Assembly: GCF_026230105.1 (NCBI RefSeq)
Contig: NC_079475.1
Coordinates: 13,780,125-13,844,124 of the forward strand
Direction: 5' to 3'
Length of the DNA: 64,000 nt
From: Diorhabda sublineata
Lineage: Eukaryota > Arthropoda > Insecta > Coleoptera > Chrysomelidae
A program made the translations under genes and the position numbers. This document shows positions 48,871 to 60,835 of the stretch, piece after piece; the first letter of the stretch is position 1, and every line of letters starts with the position of its first letter. The notes beneath the pieces were generated by a model that worked only from the letters and a program-made list of their open reading frames with translations, was not told the origin of the DNA and did not search any database.

Positions 48871-50038
48871 TTTTATAAGATAATTTTAAAAAGTTAATTT
48901 TTCGTAACGGAATTTTTCAAACTTAGAAATTTGTACCTTTTTCTAAATTTTTACGCATAGTTTTTTGTTGGACAGTGAGATTTTCAATCCACTGAAAATT
49001 TTAATGAGGATTCTGGGTATGGTGCTAGCGTAGTTCTCAACCTCGGGACATTACTTGAAAAATTTGAGTTTATTCACATTTATTACTTCTCCGACCACGT
49101 CCCTCTTGATGTAAATGGAATGGATCGGAGATAGTTCCACAAGTATTTATTGGTACGCTACCTGGAAAGTGTCTGATATGTTACCAGTTGATATTAGCTC
49201 ATTTTCAGCCATCATTTCGTTTGTAGTGCATCTGCTTGATTAGTAGTGGTGAAGATGTTGCAGAATGATAGAATGTTTTTGAATTCCTCGTCTCTCAATT
49301 GTACTTTGTAAGTTTGGAGATGTCCAACTGTCAGTTACCGAAGGATCCTCAAAAGTTTCCTCATTTCTACTTTTAATTTTGACAATTTATTACTGCAAAT
49401 ATGGCTTCTTGCTACTATATTTTCTACTTTGCAGCTCAATTCGTGTGAATAAATTACAAACAAGTACAACTCCAGCTTCAAGGGGTTACATACCCAGCTT
49501 AACTATTTGGTGAATATTTTGCTTTTGCTGTATAAGTTTATAGTTTATGTTTGATTGTTCCATATGTTATTGAGTTTATTATTTTATAGAACTTCACGCT
49601 TTACTTCTAATATCTCATTGTTTTGGGAACCATCTATGTAACACTCAGCCACGCGTTAAAATTATTCAAGTGGCATTTTCTTCATATCAATAATGGAGTG
49701 CTCCCTTTCCTCCAATCAAAAAAATGATTTTCCTAGAAATCCTAATTCCAATAATGGAATAAATTTCATAATTAACGCTTCTTCGACAACCAACAAAAGG
49801 GAACAATAATAGAATCAAACGAACCCATAGTAAAAACCGACAGTCGTAGTTATAACTGCAAGTTCAGTTTAAACAAGGAACACGTGGCTATTCTCTGGGG
49901 ATAAAAAATTTAAATTACTGTTTTCAACAATTCATTTATTTTGATTAGTCTAATTTTCACCCTATTCTTCTCTATCTTTTAATTGTTTTTAAAACCACTA
50001 CAAACGGTAATTTGGTCTAAATTAATTGAAAAAATGAT
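48871..50038. other. Intron sequence downstream of the robo exon
   Basis: The minus strand between 49400 and 48950 has stretches of coding-like composition in one frame (for example MMAENELISTGNISDTFQVA) but no recognised domain. It may be a decayed retroelement. Confidence 0.4.
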
Positions 50039-50044
50039 ACTCAC
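50039..50044 (-). other. 5' splice site of the robo exon
   Basis: The minus strand reads ..GTAGCTG|GTGAGT, a near-consensus donor. It lies directly after the last Ig1 strand (ATLQVA) and splits a codon in phase 1, matching the acceptor phase. Confidence 0.85.
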
Positions 50045-50353
50045 CAGCTACTTGCAACGTTGCATTTCTGCTGTTAGCAACACCGGCTACATTTCTAGCA
50101 ACACACCAATAGACTCCGGCGTCCTGTTCTTTTTTACTGTTCATCGTCCTGAGAAAAAATAACGATCCCGCCGGCAAGAGCACTCTGTGCGATTTATTAT
50201 CAGTAGGGGATGTTTTAACGAGCTCGCCATCCTTGTACCATTCTATGGTCGGTTCCGGTCGACCTTCGGCTTTGCAATTTAAGGTCACCGGCTCATTTTT
50301 AGCCACAATTATGTCCGAGGGGTGTTCCGTGATACGTGGAGATCGAAATTGTC
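50045..50353 (-). CDS. robo: Single internal exon of a Roundabout-family receptor, Ig domain 1
   Basis: This 309-nt exon encodes about 102 residues that form one I-set immunoglobulin domain. The domain begins near RSPRITEHPSD and continues through the first Ig cysteine (TLNCKAEG), the core tryptophan (IEWYKDGE), the strand motif LPAGSLFFLRTM, the second cysteine in DAGVYWCVARN, and SRNATLQVA. This series is characteristic of Ig1 of insect Robo receptors. Robo proteins are single-pass neuronal membrane receptors for Slit, and Ig1 is the Slit-binding domain (known from the family). The 3' splice site is a T-rich tract ending in cag just above 50353. The 5' splice site is G|GTGAGT at 50044. Both ends are phase 1, as is usual for Ig exons. 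The leucine-rich LPAGSLFFL stretch looks closer to insect Robo2/3 than Robo1, but the paralogue cannot be fixed from one exon. The signal peptide, Ig2-5, FnIII domains and cytoplasmic motifs are not in this window. Confidence 0.93.
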
Positions 50354-50367
50354 CTGAAAAAAAAACA
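50354..50367 (-). other. 3' splice site of the robo exon
   Basis: Read on the minus strand, a run of eight T ends in cag immediately before the exon's first base. The junction splits a glycine codon (phase 1). An upstream frame stays open through the junction only because the intron happens to lack a nearby stop, so the splice signal and the loss of Robo similarity define the boundary. Confidence 0.85.
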
Positions 50368-51299
50368 TTTATCATAATTAACAAATTTAATTCTGTAAGA
50401 AAATTGAAAATATAATATTTTTTACATGGCAAATTGTATAGTTATTTATTTCTACACGTAAAAGAAATATTTTTATCCGATTTCTCGAACGATACCAGAA
50501 GTCATTGTCAATATATATTCAATTCTCTTGTCCGTTTATGTACGCTATAAAAATTTGGAAAAGAATTGCCCGAAGCGTACACATCTCCAGCACCGAACGA
50601 TTTCAACATTCAAACTTCGTATACATCTCATTACCCTACTCAAAGAGAATCCTTTTACCAACAAAGGAATTGACAAGATATCAATTCTCACATTCCCTTT
50701 TCCTACATCAATAACCCTGTTTTCCTTTTTTCAGGTTTTTCGGGCCTTTTTTAGCGATCCCCTTATCACCCAATATCCGGCATTTTAATCGTTTGAAGTG
50801 TATAGAATATTCCAAAGTTGTCCGTGAGGATTTGAGAAAGGAAGTCAATTTCGTCAAGAAAATTCCTATCAATGTGTTATAGAATTCTTCTGAATATATT
50901 GATCTAATAGTGGAATGCTTTTTTATTTAATTTTATTCAAGTTTCAATTTATTGATTTTGATATTTGTTTTGATACAGGATAAAAAAGCATATGATCAAG
51001 GATATAAGTCGAAGTCTTATTAACTACGAAAGGAGGTACTATTGAAAGAGAATTTTCCAATCCTTGAGAGCATCCATGGGCTAGTTCTAACAGTCTTTCT
51101 ATTCTTAGAAAGATAGATATTCAACATGGCAATTGATGAATCAGGATCTAGCGCTGCTTTCAGTAGAGTGTCATTTCCCTGCAGCTTTTCTTATACTAGT
51201 GGCAAGCTTAGCGCTAGATTGCTGGTGATTGCTTATCTGCTGTACATATAACAGAAAATTTGGTAGGTTATTATCAAAAAAATAATTTTTTTACTTTAC
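50368..51299. other. Intron sequence upstream of the robo exon
   Basis: No gene or element recognised. The open frames at 50505-50788 show no domain. Confidence 0.5.
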
Positions 51300-51730
51300 T
51301 GATCGATCCACCTGCCAACAGGGCGATACAATAATTAAAGCTGTCATACCATTTTTCGATTCCATTTTTAGAGTACGATTTGTTTTTACCCTAAAATAAG
51401 CTTCCGTTTCAAAGACTATCTGTTGATCGGCGTGAAAATTCTGTCCTGCCAGCATCTTCTTAAACTATGAGAACAGAAAAAAGAAGTAACTGGGGACAAG
51501 ATCTGGAAAATTTATTGGAAGCGAAAGCAGCTCGAATCCCAATTTTGCTTTAGTTTTCATTGATATGTGACATTTTGCATTGTATTGATGAAGTAGCACT
51601 TTCTTCTTCTTAAAATGGGGTTGTTTTAAGGGAGTTAATTAATATTATATCATCTAAATCTTGAAATATTGAGCTTTGGAGCCGGATAAAGTCCAAGTAA
51701 TGTTTGCGTCAAGTCTTCGCTTCGAAAAAA
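51300..51730 (-). mobile_element. mariner-like transposase remnant, C-terminal half
   Basis: Minus strand: FKKKKVLLHQYNAKCHISMK and TKAKLGFELLSLP (the KKVLFHQDNAPxHxS block, second catalytic D changed to Y), PDLVPSYFFF, then KKMLAGQNFHADQQIVFETE with AYFRVK, and in another frame WYDSFNYCIALLAGG. This matches PYSPDLAPSDYFLF, LKKxLxGxxFxxxxEVIxExEAYF and W..CIxLxG of mariner. Frameshifts are present and the third catalytic position is lost. Confidence 0.85.
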
Positions 51731-53689
51731 TTTTTTGTCAAAAAAGCGATGCTTTATTAACAAAAGGAAATTCTTTTTCACCAATTTTTTAAGCCAATAA
51801 AATTTGCTTAAATCAAAATGCTCACTCAAAATCTAATAGTACCACAGCGGTTAAATTTGTACACATGTCTACGATCATTGTATAAGGAATATACAATGCT
51901 ACGGTTAACTGAAAATTATATGGATTTAATACTAGTAGTGTCATCTATGTATCAATCTACCAACTTCTCAGCTCACCTCATAGTCGATTACTTATTAGAA
52001 TTTTCTCATTATTTGCTGTTAAGCAACAGTGATAACAATGCCAACAAAGAAATGATGGACTTGTTTTCGATTTTCAGCAAAAGTTCTCTTAAAAAATATG
52101 TAAATGGCTCTTACAAATTATTAAATCGAAATTGATAGCATGTCAGTTGGATTGACAGCAGAGAATATTTATTTTTCTTTAACTTCAATATCATGGAGGT
52201 TTTATATGAAATTAATAGCATGAATTGAATAAGTGCAATCGTTGGGTGCTTTTCGGTCCAAAAAAAATGTCAAATCAGTTTCCACATAAGATAGAAAGCA
52301 AACTAAAAGAATATCACGAACATCGGAAGAATTACAGAACTGGGGCTCACAGAGTACTACACAAACAGCAATAGAAGCATTTCTATACCTGTAGATTATG
52401 GAATTATGTGTACCTAAAAGACGCACTCGGATTAATCAAGAATAACCAAGAATCAAGGACATAGAACTACTATTGAGAAAATATGTATCAAAGTCAGTGA
52501 ACCACAACCAATCTAGGCTCGTACTAAAATTAAATAACTCAATTCACCAACTTGCTTTTTAAAAACAATTAATTTAGCAAACTGAGGATTTAATAATTTA
52601 AAGACGAATATCAAATTGAATGAATCCAGGATTAGTTTTACAGGCTTCTTTATATATTAGCTGTTATCTTTTACAATAATAATTATAAAATTAGATAAAT
52701 ATATTTATGGCTGATTATAGTCACATTAATAATAATTAAATAATAAATAATTGAAGTCGATACCCTTATGGGGTTGAAGTTGAATCTCTAAAACTGACAG
52801 AAATAGTAAACACAGACAATTTATAGCAACGATAACTCAATAAATAAGTAATTGATGATGCGCCGCTATGTAAAGGGTTGATTTGGATTACTTAACTCTA
52901 ACGTAATGTAACTAGGATGAGATTCATAATAAGAGTGATTCTGGATAAAACGTTGTAAGTTACACGTGTGCTTTGAACATTTATACAATAAATAATTAAC
53001 TCTGTACTATTATTTATTCATGTTTTCTTTGAAATTATATAATAAAAATATTTTAGACCGATCCACACCACTTTAATTTAACTACTTTATTGTTAACCGG
53101 TTTTACCATACGTAATTTTTTTCATATAGATAAATATCTCATTAACAGTCTGTCAACATGTATATATCATCCTCATTCATGCTCCCGTATTAACAAACTC
53201 CGATTAAAGCATTTGCACTCCTTATCAAAAAGTAATTTTCAGGAGTCTTTTGATGCATTAATAGCACCATCAACAATTTTCTTTCACCTTTCAGATTAAT
53301 CCGTCTTTAGCGTTTAATAAGCGAACCTTGATGGAAGTCAATCATTTGTATAGTTTATCATTAAAATGGCCGTTGTCGTATTTTCTCTTGCAACAATTAC
53401 TAATTTTCGGTACAAAGGGTGTAGTAATGGTTTTCGATAGAAATCGTATCGTTCTCACCAAACTGTTCACGACCATCGGTGATTGTACTTAATAGTTATT
53501 TATACCACAAGACATCTGTTCATAAAGTTCAAGATTAGTACGAGGGTAGTTCAAATGTGAACCGGAATTTTCGAATAAACGCGCCGAAAATTTAGTGTCG
53601 TAAGATGGATGTTAGACGGGTCTGTTACGAAACGTAGAGAATAGACGAGACCTCGTCACCCCGCTTTTTAATGTACTTATAGTGTGACC
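51731..53689. other. Noncoding stretch with one unidentified 105-codon open frame
   Basis: The frame at 51818-52135 (plus) encodes a neutral, leucine/tyrosine-rich sequence with LILVVSSMYQSTNF and no recognised domain. Its coding status is doubtful. The rest is AT-rich. Confidence 0.4.
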
Positions 53690-53950
53690 TATGTAACGTC
53701 CTCCTTATACTCCCGATTTGTCGCCATGAGAATCATTTATGTGATTGATTGGAACATGCACTTGCTATAATGCGATTCGAAAGCAATGCAGATGTAGAAT
53801 CCTTTCTGTTCAGAAGGTTACGTGACAAGTCGAGAGATTTTTATGATCCGAAAGCTTTAGGAGAGGTAACAAAAGTATGTAGAGTGTGACGGAAACTATC
53901 CAGAAAAACTGTATTTTCACCTCTGTAACTTAATTGTGAGAAATAAAAAG
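53690..53950 (+). mobile_element. mariner-like transposase C-terminus
   Basis: The plus strand gives AIRFESNADVESFLFRRLRD with KSRDFYDPKAL, then in the next frame KYVECDGNYPEKLYF. This corresponds to the last 70 residues of mariner transposases (RFxxDxEVxxxVxxWLxxxxxDFYxxGIxKLxxRWxKCIxxxGxYxEK). One frameshift is seen. Upstream, YTPDLSP at about 53710-53730 may be the preceding catalytic block. Confidence 0.72.
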
Positions 53951-54394
53951 ATTTTTTTCTATCCACAGAATTTATTTTTGGATTTTTATTAATATGATTC
54001 AATGCTTTGCGCATGAAATTATGGACAGTTTCAACCAGTTTCTATAGCATCATAAGCATTGTTATTTTATCAATAAACTGACATACAAATGGATATAGAA
54101 GAATCAGCAAGTATTGCTTGTCTTTTGGTGCCAATTCAGCTCAGACGTTATTCAGAATAATTTCGGAATAATGAACAATACTTAAGAACCCTCCAGAATG
54201 TTTGCTAACTGCATAGTAATATAATCACACGTTACAGGAAAAACTAGGATCACCAATCCAGTCTTGTTTCACCGCCAATTTTCCCAGGAATAACCTTATG
54301 CCATCGACAACGAAATATTTAGAATTTTGATGTGGTTTTATTGATTTTATTGATGGTAAATCGTTGGCGTTGTGTACCGTAAAATTATCAATCT
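53951..54394. other. Noncoding stretch
   Basis: No recognised feature. Confidence 0.45.
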
Positions 54395-54790
54395 TCAGTC
54401 ATTTTTTATGGATGTCCATGAGTTCATTCGAAACGTCATCAATGTTTTAGTATTTGCTTCATATTTTAATGGCAGCGATTTACATTTTGAAAAACAGCGA
54501 GGTTTTTTTGATTCCTCGATAAGTACATACGAGAGTTTTTGTGTAACTATCATTTTTGCAGCAAGTAAAATTGTTAAAAGTTCTTTGCTATGCTTTCTAC
54601 AATGACATTTATCATCTTTGCAAGTTAGAGTTTTATCTATCAGTTTTTCTCTTGTCAATTTGTTGCAAATTACAAAATTTACACTTGCACTTTCCCCATA
54701 AACTTTTTCTTGAGACAATGTTCCACTAATACTCATATTTTCACGACGACACTGTTTAAAACACTATATAACCCGTAAAAACATCCCCTA
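54395..54790 (-). mobile_element. pogo/Tigger-like transposase fragment, 113-codon open frame
   Basis: An open minus-strand frame (54736-54395) encodes EKVYGESASVNF, then KDDKCHCRKHSKELLTILLA, then EESKKPRCFSKCKSLPLKYE and ANTKTLMTF. This matches GESAS, KGxKxxGGKHSKERLTVLLxAN, GKSKKPRCFKNxKSLPVxYxxNxKAWMT of Tigger/jerky-type DDE transposases. About 60 residues expected between GESAS and the KHSKE block, including the NADETGL first aspartate, have been deleted without breaking the frame. The end is frameshifted. Confidence 0.88.
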
Positions 54791-55959
54791 CCACAGTTTC
54801 CCCCCTAAATTTGTGGATTTGCATCCAGTTTACTTCTAATCGGCTTATGCAGATTGTTTGTAACATAGAAATAGAAAAAAATTAGTTACATCTATTTTTC
54901 TATATTTATACATGTTTTTCGTTGAATAAATTTTAGTTCAGAATCAATAAGCAAATTGATTGGCTTTCACATTTACTATTTCATTGAACAAACACTTTTT
55001 ATAACATAATGAATGTGTTCAACAAATCATTTTAATTAGCGAAAATGTTTGTACCTGGCCAATGCAGTTGTTCATACAAACTCGCTAATGGATGTTTTCA
55101 TGTAAAATGTAATAACTAATTTCAATCAATTACCTTTTGAAAGTTTCAATAAATACAATATTTAGCAACGTCAAACATTTTATTGTATTTTAACGTGCTC
55201 AAATGTGTTACACGCTTCGAATATCGGAAATTTTAACTAACATAATCAACTTTTCTTTCTATGATTACGCGGTTTATGGCAGAACTCTGAAAAGAGCCAA
55301 GAAATATAAAAATATAAACAAATAGTTGGTCATCTATTAATTATTGACCGAAGTTAGCGATCAACACCGACAACTGCTTGGATAATTACTGGATGCACAG
55401 TAAAGACGTCACTTTTCAAGCTCTATTGGTAGAGTTTACGATGAAGACTGTTTGATGAGAAACAACAGTGTTGACGGTTTCAGGAAAAATATTCGGTTGA
55501 TTTGACACTGAAGCCTGACTGTTTCTTTGTCGGATGTAAGAAGCATTGGAACTACTATGGAAAACCCGGTGGATATTTAGTTGGACATGTCTTGAACTCA
55601 GACACTTGTTCTGTATTGAGATAAGGTGACAATTTCCCAGGTGTTTTGTTACAATCCATATAAATATACTGCTAAAGTCGATGGAAAGCTTTGAAAAGAT
55701 CTCGAGGTCAATTATCGTATTATTGAAGATCTAAAGGGAATCCATCAGGATTGACTAGTGCCAGGATGGATGCAACGAGATTAACTGAATCAGTAGACTT
55801 TATCCTGATATAGGTACACCATAACTTATTGAAAAACTTCATATAATATAAGTAAATAATGAACTTTGTGATCTTGACAGCATATCAAAAAATATTTAAT
55901 TTAGCAGTGATTCTAAATTCTATCATGGCACATCTTTAAGGTAATGCCAATCGATACAG
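54791..55959. other. Noncoding stretch
   Basis: AT-rich, with a slightly GC-richer patch at 55360-55780. No gene recognised. Confidence 0.45.
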
Positions 55960-56600
55960 TGATAAGTTGGAACAGAAAATAGTTAGATTTAGAGTTAAAC
56001 TGAAACTCAAACTATTTGATTACAGTAGGGGTCTCTCCAAACAGTGATTGGGCGCCATCACTGTACCTATTATATAATATCTTTCCTGCGTTGTTAATAT
56101 GGTTACATTATCAGATAACACTGAAATAACAGCTATAAGAAAATCAATTGGAGTCGCGACTAAATAGATATCTAGACTAACAAATGGCATATCAAAATTT
56201 GTCTATATCAACTTTATTTAAAAAAAGATGAACAATATTTCAGATGTAATCAATGGATAGTCAACTAAAGCGATAGGAACCTATCAAAAAGGAAACGAAA
56301 CAACTGAAACTTGAATATAAAAGACTATATTGGCTCACGACTCAAGCAGGTATTGTTCATAACTACGAAATTGTATCAATGTTTACCTTCAAAGTGTACA
56401 AAAAAGAATACAGAGGAATTTAGGTAACATTCTGTGGTATGTCTACAACAAAGATCTATACCGGGAAAGGAGCTCCATATTAGAAAGTCGGAGAAAACAG
56501 AAAGAAGATTACGAACATTAACTCCACAACAATGGAAACAATGAAATATTGTTTGAGCAAGCTCAAAAGAACCGAACGAAACTTTTCTGAATAGTGATAG
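55960..56600 (+). mobile_element. Jockey-like reverse transcriptase remnant, C-terminal part
   Basis: The plus strand contains a decayed RGLSKQ-x-LGAITVPIIYNIF (the GVPQGSVLGPxLYNLY block), LSDNTEITAIRKSIGVATK (the ADDTA box with the first D replaced), LEYKRLYWLTTQAGIVHNYE (the YRxxYWLLGRxSxLSxxNK block), and NILWYVYNKDLYRERS (the APWYVRNxDLHRDL block). The order matches Jockey ORF2. Multiple stops and frameshifts. Confidence 0.75.
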
Positions 56601-57954
56601 TTAAAACTCAATACAGCCTAATTTTACAAGTGAAGATTGAAGTTTAATTGCCGGTTTAAACTACTGATGGTGTTTACTGATAAACTTCGGTTTAGGGTTA
56701 CCGGCGGTCTTGGAGGTAGTTTAAACTTAAGTTCAACATGAAAGAGGATCCTAACCTCACTTTTACAAATTGTTCGCATTATTACAATATTATAAAGGGT
56801 GTTGCAAGATCTGCACTCTATATTTGATGAAATCGACGATGATGATGAAGAAATTATCAATTTTGTTATTTGTGGTAGAGCGAATCTCTAAATTGTCTCA
56901 CATTTTTTAAATTTCTTGTATTTCTATTGAAAACATGTCCGTTTTTGTTATTTTCATCATTAACTTCTCTAGCCAACTCCTCCCAATTTTTTCCTTTTCT
57001 TTTCCAAATTACCGTATCACTTTTTTTTTAATTCGAATGTTTCTTCATAGTTCTTCACAAGGTTAGCCAAAAGCACCGAATAGAAATTACACGATTTTTC
57101 TTTCTTCATGAAACTTTCTCAAACAATTTAACTTTGAAACAAATATGGGTTGTGTTTATGACAACTTGTAGAGGAACGTTTGTTTAAACTAGAGGTCAAA
57201 CCATAGTTTAAGCTTTAGTTTAATTTCTAATTGGTTGTAAAATTGGTCTTAAGTGGCCAGAAAAGTGTGATGCGCTTAAACGTTAGTTTCTTAGGTGAAC
57301 CATTGAGAATACCCACGGCAGTAAAATACTTAGAAGATTAGAGTAAATATAAAATGTCGGTTAATTGTAAGATTAGGTGCATTGTTACTTCCATAATAAA
57401 ATGTTCTGAAATGTTTCACAAACGAATATATTCAGAAAACAATCTATTCCAAAGAAATTATTTGATTTTTCATTGTATTCTATATTTATGTACATCAACC
57501 CTCGTGAATATCATTTATCAAATTACTAAATATACCAATTTATATGTTATCAACATATACGCTTCCCTATAACATTTATACGAACAACATCTGATTTTCA
57601 GATATCGTGGATTCACTGAATTGTTCAATATACAAGTTACTAATGATTTAAATTTACATTTATAATTAATGATCTCGTTTGCAGTAGCAAATCCAAATTA
57701 ATTGGTTCTGGAGAAGATTGTGTACTGCTTATTTCGTATTTTACTCTGTGAAACATTTTCATTATTCAAACAATAATTAATAGTAGATTTTGGTCCAAAT
57801 TTTTATTTGTTTGTCTTCAATAAAAGACTTGAACTCACAGGGGTAGTTTAGGTTAGATTAGAGATGAAAAACAAAAAATTAAGTAGAAAAATCCTCAATA
57901 AACTACACTCCACTTGAAATTCACCAAAAAAATATTATTTATAAGATATATACC
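56601..57954. other. Noncoding stretch
   Basis: No gene recognised. Near 57830-57850 a B-box-like GAGTTCAAGTC occurs on the minus strand without other tRNA features. Confidence 0.45.
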
Positions 57955-58075
57955 AGGATTATCTGAAAAGTTTCCGATATAACAAAACAACAAGACAAAT
58001 TTTTATTCTTTGCATGGTATCTCCTTTTATGTCCATACAAATATTTTCCGGTTTGCGCGATGCAAAATGGCGCAA
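57955..58075 (-). mobile_element. mariner 3' end with terminal sequence
   Basis: The minus strand reads RKPENICMDIKGDTMQR followed by about 40 bp and then CGGAAACTTTTCAGATAATCC. It mirrors the end of the 5.4-5.6 kb copy (CIDLKGDHIEN..GAAACTTTTCAGACAACC), so both belong to one family. Confidence 0.75.
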
Positions 58076-58744
58076 GAAATCCGCAAGCTAGGTACTTCTT
58101 CTTTCTCACATAATACGTCTAACACCTGTTCCTTTTTCGATATCTTTCCTCGTTCTGGCTCCAGATTTCTTCTTCACCTCTTTCGTCGTCTAGCACTCCT
58201 CCAACTGGAGATTTATCCCCTGCTATTTTTACCAATCTATGGGCTGTCATTCGACTTTTATGTTGGTTCTCTTAATTTTTACGATGGGATACCCATTCAT
58301 TAATGTTATCTATGTCGTGACCTCAATGTATTTTTTTAAAATGTATTTTATATTTGTCCCAAACAATTTTTCTCTCTTTGAATATGATATCAATTTAACC
58401 CTAGTTAATGTTGACAAATATCAATCGGTCGATAATATTCTCAAATCAAATCTTTTTGATATCGAATATTCAATGAAAATATGCTCCAAATACGTAACGA
58501 CATAAAACAAATAATAGACAAACTTTAGTATAAGGAATCAACGAAAGGACCGGGAACGAAACTTATTTTCGATATTCCGCGTGCTCAGCAGGAAATTCAA
58601 TTCCTAATGGTAAATTAGTCAGATGGAATTGAATGATGTAGGTGCAACTGATACTCAACCAACGAGATCACAAAATAAAATACTGGGTGAGTCAGGCACA
58701 AATGTTTGAACGAGTTATTGCGGCGTCAAAAAGGTACAGCTGGA
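58076..58744. other. Noncoding stretch
   Basis: Overlapping open frames of 88-97 codons at 58010-58505 have no recognised domain beyond the mariner end. Nothing else seen. Confidence 0.4.
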
Positions 58745-58985
58745 AGTTGAGTTTACTAAATTAATTTTAGTATTCCAATACGCTGTTTCACATGTAAAAT
58801 CATTACCGTGAGATGGTTTTTACGTTCTTCAAATTCCATTTTAAGGATTCCATGAGTCAATGCTAAAATACGTCAATCGGGAAGTAGCCTGACGAAAAGT
58901 TGAATCCGGTAAATGAGCGGGCCATGGAATTGCACCACACCAACGGATAAACCTCCTAGTAAGCTCCTATCCTTCCAAAACCACA
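58745..58985 (-). mobile_element. DDE transposase remnant, same type as at 0.5 kb
   Basis: The minus strand reads RRFIRWCGAIPWPAHLPDST at about 58955-58900, matching NRWIGRRGAIEWPARSPDLTPLDFF of a common insect DDE family, followed by a helix-rich tail (ESLKMEFEERKNHLT..HVKQRI) that fits the arginine-rich C-terminus. Frameshifts occur. Confidence 0.6.
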
Positions 58986-59810
58986 ATCAAAATTATTTTG
59001 TTGCAATTACAGAAAGAATTGATTGTAATGTAGGTCTATACAAAGACATAAGGATCAATTAAACCTTTACTGTTAAAAACACATAAAATTGTGACTGTTT
59101 CCATGAAACCAGTAATGCATATTCTACTTAGTTACAACTCCTGTCATGTAAATCTGTACCTCGTGACCAAACAATATACAAAGTCATGAGGAAAGTCAAC
59201 TACTACAAGTTTAACATGCACTAGTACCATTGCGAAAGTTGAACAATGAACAGAAGTTCTTGTGGAGAATACGACGCATAGCACGAATAGAAAATGTTGG
59301 GGCGAATGCATGGTACCAGAACGAGTACTAAGGAGCAGAGAAACTTTTAATAAACTTACAAGTGGTGTGAAGCAGTAACAAAGAAAAGTATACCAAAGGA
59401 TACAACTAGGAAAGTGGAAAACATTAAATAAACTAGAATGTACAAAATATATAAAACAATTTAGAGCAGTAACATATTGTACAATAATATTCCTACCTAG
59501 TGCGAGTCAAGAGAGAAATATGTTATTTTATTACGTGTCGTTTACTTTATTTTTCCTACGGATGTGTTTTTTATATGTGTCCAGAACGAGGTTCAACATT
59601 AAAATGCTCAATACATTATTTTAAATCATTCATATAGTTTACTTAATATTGTAATTAATCATTAGGTTGGAACAATTTGTTAACATATCATCCTGAAATT
59701 TACGAATTGAAGAGTTTCTTTCATTATATTAAGAAACAGATAAGGTAAATCAGGAACAGGCGAGGTTTTATAAAATATTCAGCTAGAGGATGGCAAATGA
59801 ATATAAAAAG
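58986..59810. other. Noncoding stretch
   Basis: No gene seen. TTAGGTTGGAACAATTTG near 59663 resembles a mariner terminus but has no matching partner. Confidence 0.4.
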
Positions 59811-60664
59811 TTAGCAAAAAAGTACTTTCGCTTTTCACTGTTACCGAGCGTTGCGTTTTTCAATAACTTAGTGCTTTACTTTGCCGTTTGTCACGTGATA
59901 CTGGTCACAATGACGTAACTTAGCAGACCACACGTGTCAGAATTCGTACAAAAAATTCCGTTCTGGAGATTTTTCCCTCAAAGATGAGCGACGTTTTCGT
60001 CGGTCTACTGAAGTTGATGACCAAATCAATTAACATTGATGATGAAAAATGGGTCCTGTACAGTAACATAGTTCGAAAACGATCATGGAGCGATGCGATT
60101 AACACGATGAACCTACACAAACCGCATTGAAACCTGAAAACCAGCTCATGCTGTCAGTTTGGTTGAATTACAAAAGTGTTGTGATTTTTAAGCTGCTTCC
60201 AAGGAACCAAACGATCAATTCTGATGTTTACTGTCAACAATTAATTTTAACTGGATGAAGCAATCATAGAAAAACGGCCAGAATTGTTAAATCGGGAAGG
60301 TTTAGTGTTCCACTATGATAATAAGAGGCCTCACACATCTTTGGCAACGCGTGGGAAACTATTGGAGCTTGGCTGGGAAGTGATACCACATCCCCTATAC
60401 AGATCTGATTTGGTGCCATCTGATTACCATTAATTTGGTAGTTTGCAGAATTCTTTGAATGGTCATACCTTCGAAAATGACGATGGCCTTCAATCGCACC
60501 TGGTTAAGTTTATTGCTGATAAGGACCAGAAATTTTATGAGCGCGGAATCATAAAGCTGAAAGAAAGATTGCAAAAGGTCATTGAGCAAAATGGAAAATA
60601 TGTGATTGATTAAAAACTATTGATTGTTTTATATTTTACTACAAAAACTAAATTACTTTGTACC
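59811..60664 (+). mobile_element. Internally deleted mariner with both termini and a complete but broken DD34D set
   Basis: Left terminus TTAGCAAAAAAGTACTTTCG and right terminus (reverse complement GTACAAAGTAATTTAG) are imperfect inverted repeats of mariner type. Inside are FRSGDFSLKDERRFRRSTEV (end of HTH1), then directly IDDEKWVLYSNIVRKRSW (first D), LLNREGLVFHYDNKRPHTSL (second D), LGWEVIPHPLYRSDLVPSDY (third D, 34 residues after the second) and LKERLQKVIEQNGKYVID at the natural stop. About 80-100 residues between the N-terminal region and the first D are deleted, and four or more stops or frameshifts interrupt it. Closest to SETMAR/Hsmar1-type mariners. Confidence 0.88.
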
Positions 60665-60689
60665 CATCAATATATTCAACATGCTTACC

Positions 60690-60835
60690 AGAACGGATAT
60701 CCACAGGAGTTGTTGGGAGACCAAGTGAAGATATTGATGAATGTGGTGAAAGAAGAAAGAAGAATAAAATACGCAGCTTTGAAGCATCGTTTCAACAAAG
60801 CCTAATTAACGCAAATACTACATCGATAAGGTGGC
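60690..60835 (+). pseudogene. Fragment resembling a repeated arthropod ORF of unknown function
   Basis: A plus-strand frame carries GRPSEDIDECGERRKKNKIR followed by SFEASFQQ. It resembles the N-terminal GRPxxxFxECSxRxKRRKTxxLR motif that I associate with uncharacterised, multi-copy arthropod proteins. The match is short and from memory. Confidence 0.35.

Noticed and set aside
51818..52135. 105-codon open frame on the plus strand
   Set aside because: Length is modestly unusual for AT-rich DNA, but I see no motif, splice context or homologue by memory.
57828..57850. Second tRNA-like B box on the minus strand
   Set aside because: Only an 11-base match with no A box or T-stem pairing.
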